Below are positions 10,830 to 21,410 of a stretch of 64,000 nt of DNA, one piece after another. This DNA comes from Tetranychus cinnabarinus (taxonomy: Eukaryota; Arthropoda; Arachnida; Trombidiformes; Tetranychidae). Location of the stretch: the NCBI GenBank assembly GCA_022266195.1, contig WHVY01000006.1, forward strand, positions 1,798,001-1,862,000, in the 5' to 3' direction. The notes beneath the pieces were generated by a model that saw nothing but the letters and a program-made list of their open reading frames with translations, was not told where the DNA came from and did no database searches. Every line of letters starts with the position of its first letter. Positions within the stretch are counted from its first letter, which is position 1. The translations under genes and the position numbers were made by a program.

Positions 10830-12752
10830 TATTTCCGTTTCGATGAAAGTAATTTTCTTCGTGGGTGCATTTTACGAGGTTCAGATGGCATTGTCCTCCA
10901 AAGTGGACCCTGTTCACTCGATGGTTTATTTGTAATGGCTGACTTGTCCAGTGCGCCCATCGTTGGAGATACAATTCGCGCACTAACACGGGTTATAGAA
11001 CTTATTTTTTAAAAATATGAACGTTGTCAGTAGATACAGCACTAATGATTGAAGTATCTGCATATCTATCACTTCGTAGACTAACATCGATATTGAATTC
11101 ACCCGATTCTGTTAGATCCATAGAGCAATTGATGAATGCTCCATTCATTGTAATGTTCGTGCAACGATTATCACCAGCTTGGATAACTAGATACTCTTGA
11201 GAAACCGTAAGCAGTGGTTTGTCGAGTTCAATTGTTAGTATTGTTGGTGCCGAAGAGTCGAAGATTAAGGGGGAAATGTTGATGATTTTGAAGCAATGGT
11301 CGACTGTAAGTGTAGCTTTGTTCTTGGGTTGATCATCATGAACACAAATAGAGTTTGACCAAATACAGTCAAAATAAAGTCCATACATTATACATTGAGT
11401 ACAAGTTTTTAGATTTGAACACGCTTTTGTGGGAATGAAAAAGGTTTGATTGAATTCTTTAGTTACGAAAAGAGCTCCGTATGGACATTTATTAGTATGG
11501 AAGTTGGCTTCACCGAATTGATTTATATCAGAAGAGATCGAGTGCAAACCAATATCCATGCATCTTGGGGGTCTAGCCTCATAATATTCACAAATATCAG
11601 AAAAAATGAACGGTTTATCGTGCATTAATATGCTCGCTGCATCAAATGGATAGGGCAGTGCAACAAACTCAATCTTATATGGTACAGTTATTCGCAAATT
11701 ATAACGCGCATTAAGAGGAGTTGATAATTTTCCAGTTACATCGAGATTGACATCTCTTGAAGGGACAATATTTTCCTTGGTTGAACAACTTTTATAAGAA
11801 GTCTTTTTACATTTAACGACTTCTGATCTTAAATGATGCCGCAATAGAGTGATGTCATCGAACTAGAGGCACATGCATTTGCGGTTTCTTCAAACAATGA
11901 AACAAAATGGTCAATATAATAGACATAATATAATTTTGTATTACTTGAAGGTTGTAATTGTGTTGTGTGCACTTGATAACGATTGGTTTCATTATAAAAA
12001 GGTTTAAAAAGGAAAACGAAAAGCAAGTCAATTATCTTGTTAGACTCGAATGCTTCTTGAGTAAAATGTATTTCAATTGCACTCGAAATAAGTTCCCTTC
12101 CTTTGTCAAGACACAATCGTATTATTGATATCTCTTGAGTAACAGCTTGATCATCATTCAAAATACTTCGCTTTATTAGAAGGTATAGTTTATCGTCGAA
12201 ATGAATATAATCTGTCATGTTCCATTCTATAATGAATTCCCAATCATCTTTCAGCCAAGGTAAGGATCGACTTACAGAAACCTTTTCATTTTTAACATCG
12301 AAATGCAACAATTCAATATAATTCCAATCAGGAATTGGTTTAGTTAAACTTGGATTGAATATCGTTGGAACATGGAGAGCCTCATTATCACCAAAAGCTA
12401 TTATTGAACCACTCAATTTGCCAGAATATGCCATTTCCCTGATATTTTCTTGATTAATCAGAATATACGGTTTATTTTGATGGACGAACATCAATCGTTT
12501 TCTTTTGAGATTGACCACTTTCCAATTGAGAATGTCGAACACATTAACAACACTTGTTGGTATATCAACTGTTATTGTTTGACCAGCCACATAAATACCA
12601 TAAGATGTTGTGTGATTGAAAGGATTCGTCAAGAAAACACTGTCTCGTGATTTGTAATAAAACAATGAATCATGTTTGGGGTTCCTAAATGAATATGATT
12701 TTGGAATCAGAAGATAATATTGAAAGGTCCATATTAGAAGGTGAATTAACAT
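10830..12752 (-). pseudogene. Sema-PSI-IPT family copy 5, frameshifted, membrane segment deleted
   Basis: Two overlapping frames together cover the family protein. 11829-12752 holds the signal peptide and Sema-like region. 11002-11844 holds the rest of the ectodomain, the PSI region and the IPT-like region. They are separated by a one-base indel near 11850-11866. The second frame ends VHIFKK then stop: the part encoding the membrane helix and first half of the tail is missing, and IPT sequence joins directly to a tail remnant at 10830-11005. If the frameshift were an assembly error, the product would be a soluble ectodomain. As read, it is a pseudogene. Confidence 0.75.
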
Positions 12753-12819
12753 GATTATGATGTAAAATATTATATAATTCTTGATTCCTTTAATTAACTA
12801 ACTGTATCATATCCTTATA

Positions 12820-13024
12820 CAGGGTGTTAGAAAACCAAAAGAGAAAAAAATTTAGTTTTCGTCTATTTTTGAGAGCTAAAGTTATGCGAAAGTTATTTTT
12901 TCCATTCTAATATGTTTTCTAGTCAAAGACGATTCTAACAATATATCACGAGTCTGTTTACTCTGCTTAGTTCGAAAAATATTGAAGCGCAAACAGGTCT
13001 AGTTGATTTTATGCAAACACCCTG
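12820..13024. mobile_element. 205-bp MITE, TA target duplication
   Basis: The ends read cagggtgtt and aacaccctg (inverted), with TA on both sides (12818-12819 and 13025-13026). The empty site is visible in paralogous flanks such as 16400-16418 (atcctaatattg), which confirms the boundaries and the TA duplication. No ORF. Consistent with the Tc1/mariner superfamily. Confidence 0.75.
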
Positions 13025-13026
13025 TA

Positions 13027-13366
13027 TTACCATTCAAAAGTGCGTGAAAAGAAAGAAATATATTACCGTCAACTATGAATTTGTCTTCTTTTATATCGTA
13101 AGATTTACAGAGTTACGAGACATTACATTTAATAATAAGTAAGAACCATTAGTAAAAAGTGCTTTTCTCAGTTGGGAACGATATTAACAAGTAAAATGGA
13201 CTGAGCGAGGTGAGTTGCCAGGAATAACAATTGATTGACTACAATCCAGAAAAACTAAGCAAAATATATTAAAACCAAGTGTTTTCTGGCTGGACCAACG
13301 ATCAGTGTTTAATCTTCGAGGCAATAAATAAACTGATATTTTCATTTCGACTCATCAGTCACTAAA
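13027..13366. other. array-unit flank
   Basis: Shared flank sequence with no gene. 13133-13180 repeats at 17.06 and 43.8 kb. 13212-13260 is another scrap of the multi-pass membrane gene (minus). 13265-13366 matches 1180-1280. Confidence 0.5.
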
Positions 13367-13368
13367 TA

Positions 13369-13948
13369 ACCTGTTCGGAGAAAAGATTGGACGTTAACTT
13401 TGATGTGGCAAATCGAAGTAGCCGTTAAAATATTGAGAATATTTCAACAGTTTTTTGTAGATTTGTAAATAAGAGTATGAAAAATGTCTGGTGAAAATTT
13501 GAAATTTCTTGACAGAAGATTCAGTTAGTTATCGAACATGGAGCAGCGCATGTCAAGAAAATGATTTTTTCATTTTACATTTCTTTGCATCACTGAGCGC
13601 ATTGAAAATGTACCTGATGCGGCCAGGTTTCGTGAAAACCGAAATTTGGAAAGAAAATAGTGTTTAAAGTAGCAATAAGTGAATATGGTCATTCACAGGT
13701 TAATGATCAAAATGGGCGAATTGGAAAGGCCAAAAATAGGTCTAAACTATTTGATAAACGATATTTCTGCCGTCAAATGAAAAATTTTGTCTCAAAAGAG
13801 ACCTATTCTGAGTAAAACGGTAAAATGTCATGAATTGTAACCGCGAATGTTTGACAGATGAACTTATCTAAAAATTTTATATTTTGTCTGCATATTAGCT
13901 CATTTACAGCCTCGCAAAGTTGTCGTCCAATCTTTTTTCCGAAGAGGT
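13369..13948. mobile_element. 580-bp MITE, about 24-bp TIRs, TA target duplication
   Basis: Left end acctgttcggagaaaagatt, right end its complement with two mismatches, flanked by TA (13367-13368 and 13949-13950). Paralogous flanks at 1277-1294, 44394 and 61062 show the uninterrupted site actaaataggt. No transposase is encoded. Tc1/mariner-type insertion by target site. Confidence 0.8.
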
Positions 13949-14155
13949 TAGGTTAATTCGACCATTTGGTAACACCGAAAACCAGGCTATCAATCTATGA
14001 TTAAACCATAGTTCAACTTTCTGGTGCTCGTCATGAAGTCCTCTGCATTCAAATGATAGTTATTGGTTAAATTGTAGCAACGAATTTGATCTTGAACTTG
14101 AAAAACGTAAATCGTAAAAAGCAAATCAATCGAGTTGCGAGAAATCGTTTGGTGA

Positions 14156-16347
14156 TTATTTTCGTTTTGATGAAAGTAATTTTCTTCGTGGATGCATTTG
14201 ACGAGGTTCAGATCGCATTGTCCCCCAAAGTGAGCCCTGTTCACTCGAAGCTTTATTTGTAATGGCTGACTTATCCATTGTATCCGCTGTGGGCAAAATT
14301 CGCGCACTAACATGGGTTATAGCACTTAATTTACTTTTCTTTTTCGAGTCAAAAAAATTTACTATTTGCGCTTTGACACGGGTTATAGCACTAAATCCAC
14401 TCTTCTTTTTTGATTCAAAAAATTTTATGAACTTTTTATCACTATGAGCAACAACGAAACGCCTCACTTTTCTTGGTCGAGAAACCCTTTTTGATCTATT
14501 TAAATGTTCCTTATTGCACTTTCCATAGATAAATATTAATGCAAATGAATTGATAATTAAACATGAAAATAATATCAAAATTATTATTAATGTGTAATCA
14601 CTATCAGATGCAATAATATGAACCTTGTCATTAGATACAGCACTAATGATTGAAGTATCTGCATATCTATCACTTCGTAGACTAACATCGATATTGAATT
14701 CACCCGATTCTGTTAGATCCATAGAGCAATTGATGAATACTTCATTCATTGTATTGTTGGTGCAACGATTATCACCAGCTCGGATAACTAGATACTCTTT
14801 AGAAGCCGTTATCAATGGTGTGTCGAGTTCAATTGTTAGTATTGTCGGTGTCAAAGAGTTGAAGATTAAGGGGGAAATGTTGATGATTTTGAAGCAATGG
14901 TCGACTGTAAGTGTAGCTTTGTTCTTGGGTTGATCATCATGAACACAAATAGAGTTTGACCAAATACAGTCAAAATAAAGTCCATACATTATACATTGAG
15001 TACAAGTTTTTAGATTTGAACACACTTCAATGGGAATGAAAAGGATTTTATTAGTTTCTTTGGTTACGAAAAGAGATCCGTGTAGACGTTTATTAGTATG
15101 AAAATCGGCTTCACCGATATCATTTGAGTTTGGATCAATACGCATACATCTTGGCCGTGACAGTTTATAATATTCACAAATATCAGTGTAAAAGAACGGT
15201 TTTCTGTGGATTAATATTTTCGCTGTATCGTATGGATACGGCAGTGTAACAAACTGAATCTTGTGGGGTAAGATTCGAAAATTACTATTATATTGGGTAT
15301 GAAGGACAAGTGATAATTTTCCAGTTACAACGAGACTGACATCCCTTGAAGGGACAATATTTTCCTTCGTTGAACAACTTTTATAAGAAGTTTTTTTACA
15401 TTCCCCGACTTCTGATCTTAAATGGTGCCGTAATAAAGTGATGTTACCAAAACCAGAGGCACAGTCATTTGCGGTTTCTTCAAACAATGAAACAAAATTG
15501 CCAATATAATAGACACGATAAACTGTAGCAATACTTGAAGGTTGTAATTGTGTTGTGTGCACTTGGTAACGATTGGTGTCATTATACAAAGGTTTAAAAA
15601 GGAAAACAAAAATCAAATCGATTATCTGATGAGTCTCGAATTCTGGCCGAGTGAAATGAATCTCAACTGCACTTGAAATAAGCTCACTTCCTTTGCCGAG
15701 ACACAATCGCATTATTGATATCTCTTGAGTAACAGAATTTTGCTTCGAAATACTTCGATATATTAAAAGGTACAATTTACTGTCGAAATGAATATAATCA
15801 GTCATTTTCCATTCTATAATGAATTTCCAATCATCTGTCAGGAAAGGTAAGGATCGCCTTACAGAAATCTTTTCGCTTTGATCATCGAAATACAACAATT
15901 CAATATAATTCCAATCAGGAACTGGTTCAGTTAAATTAGGATTGAATATTGTTGGAACATGAAGAGCTTCATTATCACCAAAAGCTATTATAGAGCCACT
16001 CAATTCACCAGAATATTCCATTTCCCTGATAATTTCTCGATTAATCAGAATACAGTTGTATACGGTTTATTTTTATAAACGAACATCAATTGCTTTTCAT
16101 CGAGATTGACCACTTTCCAATTGAGGATCTCAGAGACATTAAATAAGTTTGTTAGTATATCAATTGTTATTGTTTGACCAGCCACATAAATACCATAAGA
16201 TGTGTGATTAGTGGGATTCGTCAAGAAAACATTATCATGAGTTTTATAATAAAACAATGAATCATGTTTGGGTGTTTTAAATGAATATGATTTTTGAATC
16301 AACAGACAAAATTGAAAGGTCCATATTAGAAGGTGGTGGATAAACAT
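14156..16347 (-). pseudogene. Sema-PSI-IPT family copy 6, single 8-bp insertion
   Basis: The N-terminal frame (start at 16347, MFIHHLLIWTF) and a 621-codon frame from 16021 to 14156 together make a full-length family member with PSI cysteines, IPT-like region, membrane helix and tail. They are split by one lesion near 16052: paralogues read cagaatatacgg, but this copy has 8 extra bases (cagttgta) there. Everything downstream is open, so the break is recent or the copy is polymorphic. The tail is longer than in paralogues because a segment of about 20 residues is duplicated. Confidence 0.75.
14300..14428 (-). repeat. in-frame tail duplication in copy 6
   Basis: Two diverged units of about 63 bp encode FFESKKKSGFSAITRVKAQI and FFDSKKKSKLSAITHVSARI. 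Intact paralogues have one unit. The duplication keeps frame and lengthens the basic cytoplasmic tail. Confidence 0.65.
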
Positions 16348-16389
16348 GATTATGATATTGAATACTATATAATTCTCGATTGCAATCAA

Positions 16390-17264
16390 CTAACTGTATC
16401 ATATCCTAATATTGCTATTCAAATTGAATGAAAAGGAAGAAATTATATTATATTATCGTCAACTACTAATTTTGCTACTTCTACAGTAAGATTATGCTTA
16501 GAGTTACAAGACATTACATTAATCCAACAAGAATATCAGCAACAGAATACCGATAATTTTTTGAGTTGAAGTGGACACAGTACGCTCGTACTTCGATTTA
16601 TGCAAAGATTGATCAAACATTCAATTAACAAAGCAATTTCAAAGCTGTAAGAACATGAACAAACTTGCAATGCCTCTAAATATTAATACAATAATCGCCT
16701 GTTGGTCCAAATTTCAGACACTCAGACTTTAATTAAACACAAATTTTTGCTATTCCAAGAACAAGTTTTTGCATGTCCATATTGTCCATTCAATGACACA
16801 TTCCACCAGCCAAAGATGCAATTAGAAGAAGAAGATTTGTTGTGTTTTTGCAGATAACCTGAAATAAACAATATTTAAATACTTAGACACTTCAATTTAC
16901 CAGCCATAGTTAAGTTGATCCCGTTTAGTTGATAAAATTGCGAACTATACGAACCAGAATAACATGAAATAATGAATATCGTAAGGCCCCAAATATGGTA
17001 AAGAAATAGCGAGTTTCAACGTGTTCGAGATAGATTATGATTTTTAGTTTCATTTCAAAAGAACCATTAGTAAAAAGTGCTTTTCTCACTTGGGAACAAT
17101 ATTGATTGATCTAAAATGAAAATTGAAATTTTAACGTCAATTGATTTCGCGATATTAAGTTACGAGTTTGATGATTTTGTTTCAAATCTGGACTTTCTGT
17201 TAAATAAAGGATTTATCAATAGTCTCACTATTCAATCTCAACCAATAAATTGTTCAAGTCATAC
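16390..17264. other. array-unit flank
   Basis: No gene. 16480-16860 is the shared 5' flank module (see 8425-9270). 17050-17220 repeats at 43.79-43.94 kb. Confidence 0.5.
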
Positions 17265-17797
17265 CTTATGCTGTCCATAAGCACCAAGCCAGAAATGGAC
17301 GGATAATCTACTAATGAAATTGATTACTCCAAAGGCAAAGATTCCATATAATTCATATCCAGGAATAAGAATTGGTTGACTAGAATCCAAAATTGGTAGC
17401 TTTCGATCAATCCTTTCAATTGATTTGTGCTTGATCTCATTGAATTGGATACAATAGTATTCCAATTTTCACCTTTCTCATAACTTTTAGTTTCAACTAT
17501 CAAGTTATCCTTTTCCCTGGTCAAGTGTTTATCAAAAAGATAGACTGAGAAGCCAAAAAGAGGACCAAAGTTAGCAGCATTACCAAGCACAACTAAACCT
17601 CCAACGGCTGTGATGATTAACCAGAAAACCAAATAAATGGTAAACTGTGATGGATAAATAAAGAGCGAAGGTGTGCCACAAAGGAAAGCAGCTAAACCAC
17701 CAAGAATATACGAAAAGTGGCTCAATTTGATAAAGTATTTGTCCATAATTGTTGGTAAACCAGTGCCAGTGAACAAGTGAATGCACATGAAAACCAA
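17265..17797 (-). pseudogene. multi-pass membrane protein gene fragment, copy a
   Basis: The frame from 17797 carries several hydrophobic segments (HFSYILGGLAAFLCGTPSLF and YLVFWLIITAVGGLVVLGNA among them) and a polar stretch with SYEKG. Between about 17430 and 17465 the reading frame shifts, and the second frame continues DSSQPILIPGYELYGIFAFG to a final hydrophobic segment. It ends at AAG followed by gtatga, a good 5' splice donor (17264-17263). It therefore looks like the internal exon of a tetraspan-like gene. I do not recognise the family. A second damaged copy lies at 43983-44300, and short scraps recur in most array units. The start is uncertain, since an in-frame stop lies just upstream. 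Confidence 0.45.
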
Positions 17798-17862
17798 TTA
17801 AAACAAGATATGCAAAGTTTCGAAGCCAGGACCATTTCTTATTTCTCTGACTTTTTCACATT

Positions 17863-18205
17863 TTATTTGTTTTTAGCCAGGTCATGAATTCTTTGGACCA
17901 CTGTTTTGAATTTTGGGTAAAACATCGAAATTGGCATTAGGTTTAACACATGTATCATCCTGACAGTAAACCCAGGCCCAGACTTTCTTCTTAACAGAAT
18001 ATCTTTATTGAATTTAACAGGACAATTCAATCTGTCATATCCAGTCAATTTATCTCTGACAAATAGTTGAGGACAAGGCCTCACTTGATGCTTATTTTTT
18101 GCCCTTCCCTTCTCGTACAACACCAAAGAGATGTTCTTTCAATTTTTGTAAGGCTTTGAAGGTTCCATTACAATAGTCACATGCAATAATTGTAACAATA
18201 AAAGA
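17863..18205 (-). pseudogene. C2H2 zinc-finger gene fragment
   Basis: On the minus strand 18188-18120 encodes CDYCNGTFKALQKLKEH. This is half a C2H2 finger whose C-x-Y-C, TFK and KEH positions match the finger encoded at 62624-62692. The second zinc-ligand histidine is missing and a stop follows. Downstream, one frame reads VWAWVYCQDDTC, which may correspond to FPWAGFTC beyond the 62.8 kb finger gene. An overlapping 87-codon open stretch (17863-18126) is in another frame. The fragment is joined at about 18206 to retroelement gag sequence. Probably a decayed copy of the 62 kb gene. Confidence 0.4.
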
Positions 18206-18473
18206 TGACTATTGCTTGCAATTTAGCAAACGTGTCAGGTTTCTCTTTTTCTTCAAGAGTTTTAATGCAGCATCTATACCACTTTGCGGCTGTTCCAGTT
18301 AAATAAACTGGAAGAACTTTCAGTTTTGTTTCTTCATCCCATTCTAAAGCAGCAGCAGAGGCTTTGAATGATTCTAACCATTCGAGTAAATCTTCTCCTT
18401 CATCATCTCCAGAGAAGTTACTTATGTGAATAAATTCATTAACTGGTTGACGTTCTTTTGACTTTTTAGTCAT
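18177..18473 (-). pseudogene. gag N-terminal fragment of an element-B relative
   Basis: The frame begins MTKKSKERQPVNEFIHISNF and is about 90% identical to residues 12-96 of the element B polyprotein, through EDLLEWLES and GTAAKWYRCC. Homology stops at FAKLQ (about 18213), where it runs into unrelated sequence. All remaining gag, pol and env are absent. With the leader and small ORFs at 18530-19300, this is a 5'-end fragment of a second, older element B copy. Confidence 0.8.
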
Positions 18474-18529
18474 ACTGCTTACTTGCGTTTCTTTGTTCTG
18501 AGGTATTGATATGTTAATTTGACTTTTAC

Positions 18530-18739
18530 TTAAGCAGGCTGATGATAAACTGTGTACATGTAGTAAATGTCAGCAAATATTTTGTAAATAAGTACTAAGA
18601 TTGGTAAGCTTAAAGTAATTAAAGCTATTACGTTAATACTTGATTCATTAATAGTAAAAGTTAAATGAGTTTCTTCAGTTTCTGAATCTTCTAATGAGCT
18701 ATACGAATTTAATTGAATTTCATATACTTTGTCCTCCAT
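18530..18739 (-). CDS. small membrane protein beta, copy in truncated element B (69 aa)
   Basis: The ATG at 18737-18739 opens MEDKVYEIQLNSYSSLEDSE, an acidic N-terminal half, followed by a membrane segment (VIALITLSLPILVLIYKIF) and the end IYYMYTVYHQPA. The second copy at 53762-53971 has exactly the same length with about 10 substitutions, mostly conservative. It overlaps the upstream ORF alpha in another frame and precedes gag. I do not recognise the family. Equal length and conservative change in two diverged copies argue that it is a real protein of element B. In this truncated copy it is probably a relic. Confidence 0.55.
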   Translation of the reverse strand: MEDKVYEIQLNSYSSLEDSETEETHLTFTINESSINVIALITLSLPILVLIYKIFADIYYMYTVYHQPA

Positions 18740-18801
18740 ACTAGAATTCCTACTAAAATCCAAAAGACTAAAATGATGTAACAACAAAAGGTTTTACACA
18801 T
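18709..18801 (-). CDS. small membrane protein alpha, copy in truncated element B (30 aa)
   Basis: The ORF reads MCKTFCCYIILVFWILVGIL, then a short basic end (WRTKYMKFN). It is almost entirely one membrane helix. It has the same 30-residue length as the copy at 53941-54033. It overlaps the start of ORF beta in a different frame. A stem-loop with the GGTGAT loop (18814-18829) lies just upstream of its ATG, as in the other copy. Confidence 0.45.
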   Translation of the reverse strand: MCKTFCCYIILVFWILVGILVWRTKYMKFN

Positions 18802-19785
18802 TTTACTTTTGCCCACTCATCACCGAGTGATAGACAATACACCCAATCACCGGTTTTTAGTTTGATTCTAATGCGGTTGTGTTCATTAAGTAGTACAAAA
18901 CTATTAATAATATACTTAGGGGAAAAAACACTTGGATAACTATTTCACTATCAATGAAAAATATTATTGTAGTTGGGCTTATCATCAGCTTAACCAGTTA
19001 ATTTAATTCAGGTTCATCAGTTCATTTAGTTTGATCAATGAATTTAATTCAGTCTCACTAATTATTTCAATTCAGTTTAATCAGTTGATTCAATTTAGTT
19101 AATTCAGTTCAATCAGTTTGATCAGATTCAACAATTTAATTTAATTTTATTCAGTTTTAATCAATTACTTCATTCAATAGATCACCTTAATTAACTTAAT
19201 TCTTGATCAGTTCGATAATCATTGCTTTAATTCAGATTTATATTTAGTTAAATTCTGTTAATCATTAATTCAGTTTTGTTTAAATCAATTAAACAGATCG
19301 TCTAATTCGATTCAGATTCATTCTGATCTGCCCGTACCAGCTGCGTTACTTCCCTTGTAAGTAATAATAAGTGACACATTCTAGAATCAGTCCTTTTAAG
19401 GTTGACACCATGAAAAGTTAAACAAAATTGTGAATGACAGCACATTTCAAATATGGAGTAAACGGATGATGGGAACGGAAGATCTGAGTGAATGAGTAAC
19501 AGAGAAGGATACAACTTTCGTCACATCAAGAAACTTTTTAATCAAGAAACGGTCCTCCGATTACGTATAAGATCAGCAGAATGATAATTGAATTTTAGCA
19601 TAAATAACGCATTTTGATTCACGCGCTGTTGGTAGATGTAGAAATTGAAGGTGTTGTTGGATAAACAGCTGGTTGGTCAGTTTAGGTAAAAATTTCTTTA
19701 GATATCCTATGTAATTTCCAACATCTTAAGTTTCAATTACTTTGTGCCTTATTTTAAAACTGGTATCAAACCAAAAGGTGAAAAA
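18802..19785. other. leader remnant of truncated element B, then unassigned DNA
   Basis: 18802-19300 is the 5' leader of element B (minus): stem-loops at 18814-18829 and a weaker one at 18841, then degenerate aattcagttcaatcag repeats as at 54220-54800. 19300-19785 shows no recognisable gene or LTR. Confidence 0.5.
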
Positions 19786-19918
19786 ATGCAGGGGAAGAAG
19801 AGGAAATGCAGATATGGCCTTCAGGTAAGTTAATACTTTCCTGGTTATGCTCTAATTTATTGTCTTTCTTCTTGTCAAACAGGTTTTTGATTTCCACCAT
19901 AGCTCACTTAAAGCTCCC
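19786..19918 (+). other. possible small spliced ORF interrupted by element A
   Basis: ATG at 19786 gives 13 codons to CAG followed by gtaagt. A 58-nt intron (19825-19882) ends ttgtcaaacag. The next exon is open to the element A insertion point at 19918. Skipping the element and one copy of its target duplication, the same frame continues from 32308 to a TAG at 32371-32373, for 46 codons in total. The splice sites are good, but the ORF is short and has no known relative, so it may be chance. Confidence 0.25.
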
Positions 19919-20100
19919 TGTAAAGATCAAGAACTTTATTGGATTGAGTTCTGACTTGAACTGTCTATTTTATTTAATATCATCCTTATATATCTTACAT
20001 AAGTTAAATCCTCATACATAATTCGATCGATAATCGATAAGGGTGTATTCCTTAAATCTAATACATAAAATCTAATCAACTAAAGTTTGGGTGGGTTACA
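19919..20100 (-). repeat. element A 3' LTR (182 bp)
   Basis: It begins tgtaaagatcaagaacttta and ends gtttgggtgggttaca on the plus strand. It is nearly identical to 32121-32302, with a handful of substitutions. On the sense strand the GC-rich segment GGCGGCCGGTATA precedes it, instead of a classical polypurine tract. Confidence 0.9.
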
Positions 20101-20116
20101 TATACCGGCCGCCATT

Positions 20117-20135
20117 CTGAACAGCCACTGTTCAG
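20117..20135 (-). other. hairpin 1 of element A (CTGAACA-N5-TGTTCAG)
   Basis: A perfect 7-bp inverted repeat with loop gccac, 17 nt from the 3' LTR and downstream of the last gene. Hairpin 2 at 21384-21402 has the same stem and the same flank gccgccatt. Confidence 0.7.
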
Positions 20136-20321
20136 TTATAATAATAGTGTGGAATCTTGGAAAGTTAATCTGTTGTTAGTTGATTGGTCCTAATCTTTGA
20201 AGATGAATGCCATCCCTCAAGCTCTATAAGAGAAGAGTTTATCTCCGCTCCTATGGTATCTGAAATTTCACCTTTAGAAGATTTGCTCCTGAGTATGATC
20301 CCACTTAAACTTCTAGGATCT

Positions 20322-21223
20322 TCATTTCCACACTTGCTCCAACTCCGCAGAATTCAAGTTGATAAGTCTATTCTTCTGTGAGGGGAGGACCAAGACAATA
20401 TCCTTTGTTGGATTGTCTGGTCGGAATTTTTTACAACATCCCTTATAATCGGACTTGTGGATTAATATACAGTCGTATTCAGTGTTCCACTCTTCGCAAC
20501 ACCATTTGCAAATGATTACAAATTGACTACGAAGACGATTAAATGAACTATCATCTAATTCATATCTTGTGGGATATTCTTCGAAGTCCAAAGGGGGGAA
20601 TTGAGAGAGCAGTACGAGCAAGTTCGGAGTAGTATTCATAGAACTCGCGTATCTTTGCATCACTGGCCAGGATAAACTGTTTCTGATTATGATTTGTTGG
20701 AGTACCTCTATGGCAAGGAATTTTCGTCATGGAAGACTGTTTCCAAGATTTTTCAAATCTGCTGACCGGAGAGAAAGGAACAACATCGACGAAAGCAAAA
20801 TCATAAGGTTCTGGTGGATCGCTACAATCTTCAAGATAATCATACTCGGGTTCGACATGTGCATGTCTAAGCAGATCTTCTAACTTAGCATTGGGATTTG
20901 ACTGACTGTGCAAATGCAGACTCATTAGCATCATGGAATGAGCCGTCGATTGCATGGTCCATACTGACAAAGAGTCCTAAAGCAGCGTAGTCCGCATTAT
21001 CTGCAAATTCCTCATAAGAAATTTTCTTGAGTCCACCTTGGAAAGGACAACAGAAGGAATAGGAGGCACCTCCAATAATGCCAACATACTGGATGGTTCC
21101 GTCCCAAACTGTATTTTTGAGACCCAAGTCACTAGCATAATGTATTATATATTGCCAGAATACTATGCTTTGTCTACTTCGGTTGCACAATGGAATGAAT
21201 GCCTTGTAAGATTTGTCATTCAT
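20322..21223 (-). pseudogene. unrecognised accessory gene X of element A, frameshifted
   Basis: Three frames in succession look coding. 21223-20885 begins MNDKSYKAFIPLCNRSRQSI and includes GIIGGASYSFCCPFQGG. 20970-20560 includes YDYLEDCSDPPEPYDF. 20663-20322 includes the cysteine cluster CKWCCEEW followed by CCKKF. The switches lie near 20905 (cacagtcagtc repeat) and in a C run near 20595, so two indels split an ancestral protein of about 290 residues. The last third may bind zinc. I do not recognise the protein. It sits between the RING-like gene and the 3' LTR, where errantiviruses normally have nothing. The homopolymer position of one break leaves assembly error possible. Confidence 0.5.
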
Positions 21224-21383
21224 CTCGGGGCCTTTATTGTAAGATAAAGAGGTTTTGTTAATTGGATTTAGGATAAGGGAATTACAATTATCATTATGTT
21301 CAATATAGTTACATTTATAGTATTACAATTTTTAGGAATAAAACTATGTTCTAAGGATCTAATACAATATACCAGCCGCCATT

Positions 21384-21402
21384 CTGAACAAACAATGTTC
21401 AG
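21384..21402 (-). other. hairpin 2 of element A
   Basis: CTGAACA-aacaa-TGTTCAG lies 9 nt past the stop of the RING-like gene. On the sense strand it is followed by GGCGGCTGGTATATTGTA, which repeats the sequence at the 3' LTR boundary (GGCGGCCGGTATA then TGTA). Confidence 0.7.
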
Positions 21403-21410
21403 TTACAATA

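Noticed and set aside
16390..17220. Recurring ttcgcgatattaagttac blocks as a separate mobile element
   Set aside because: They recur only in the same relative position of array units (17.15 and 43.88 kb), so they belong to the duplicated unit.
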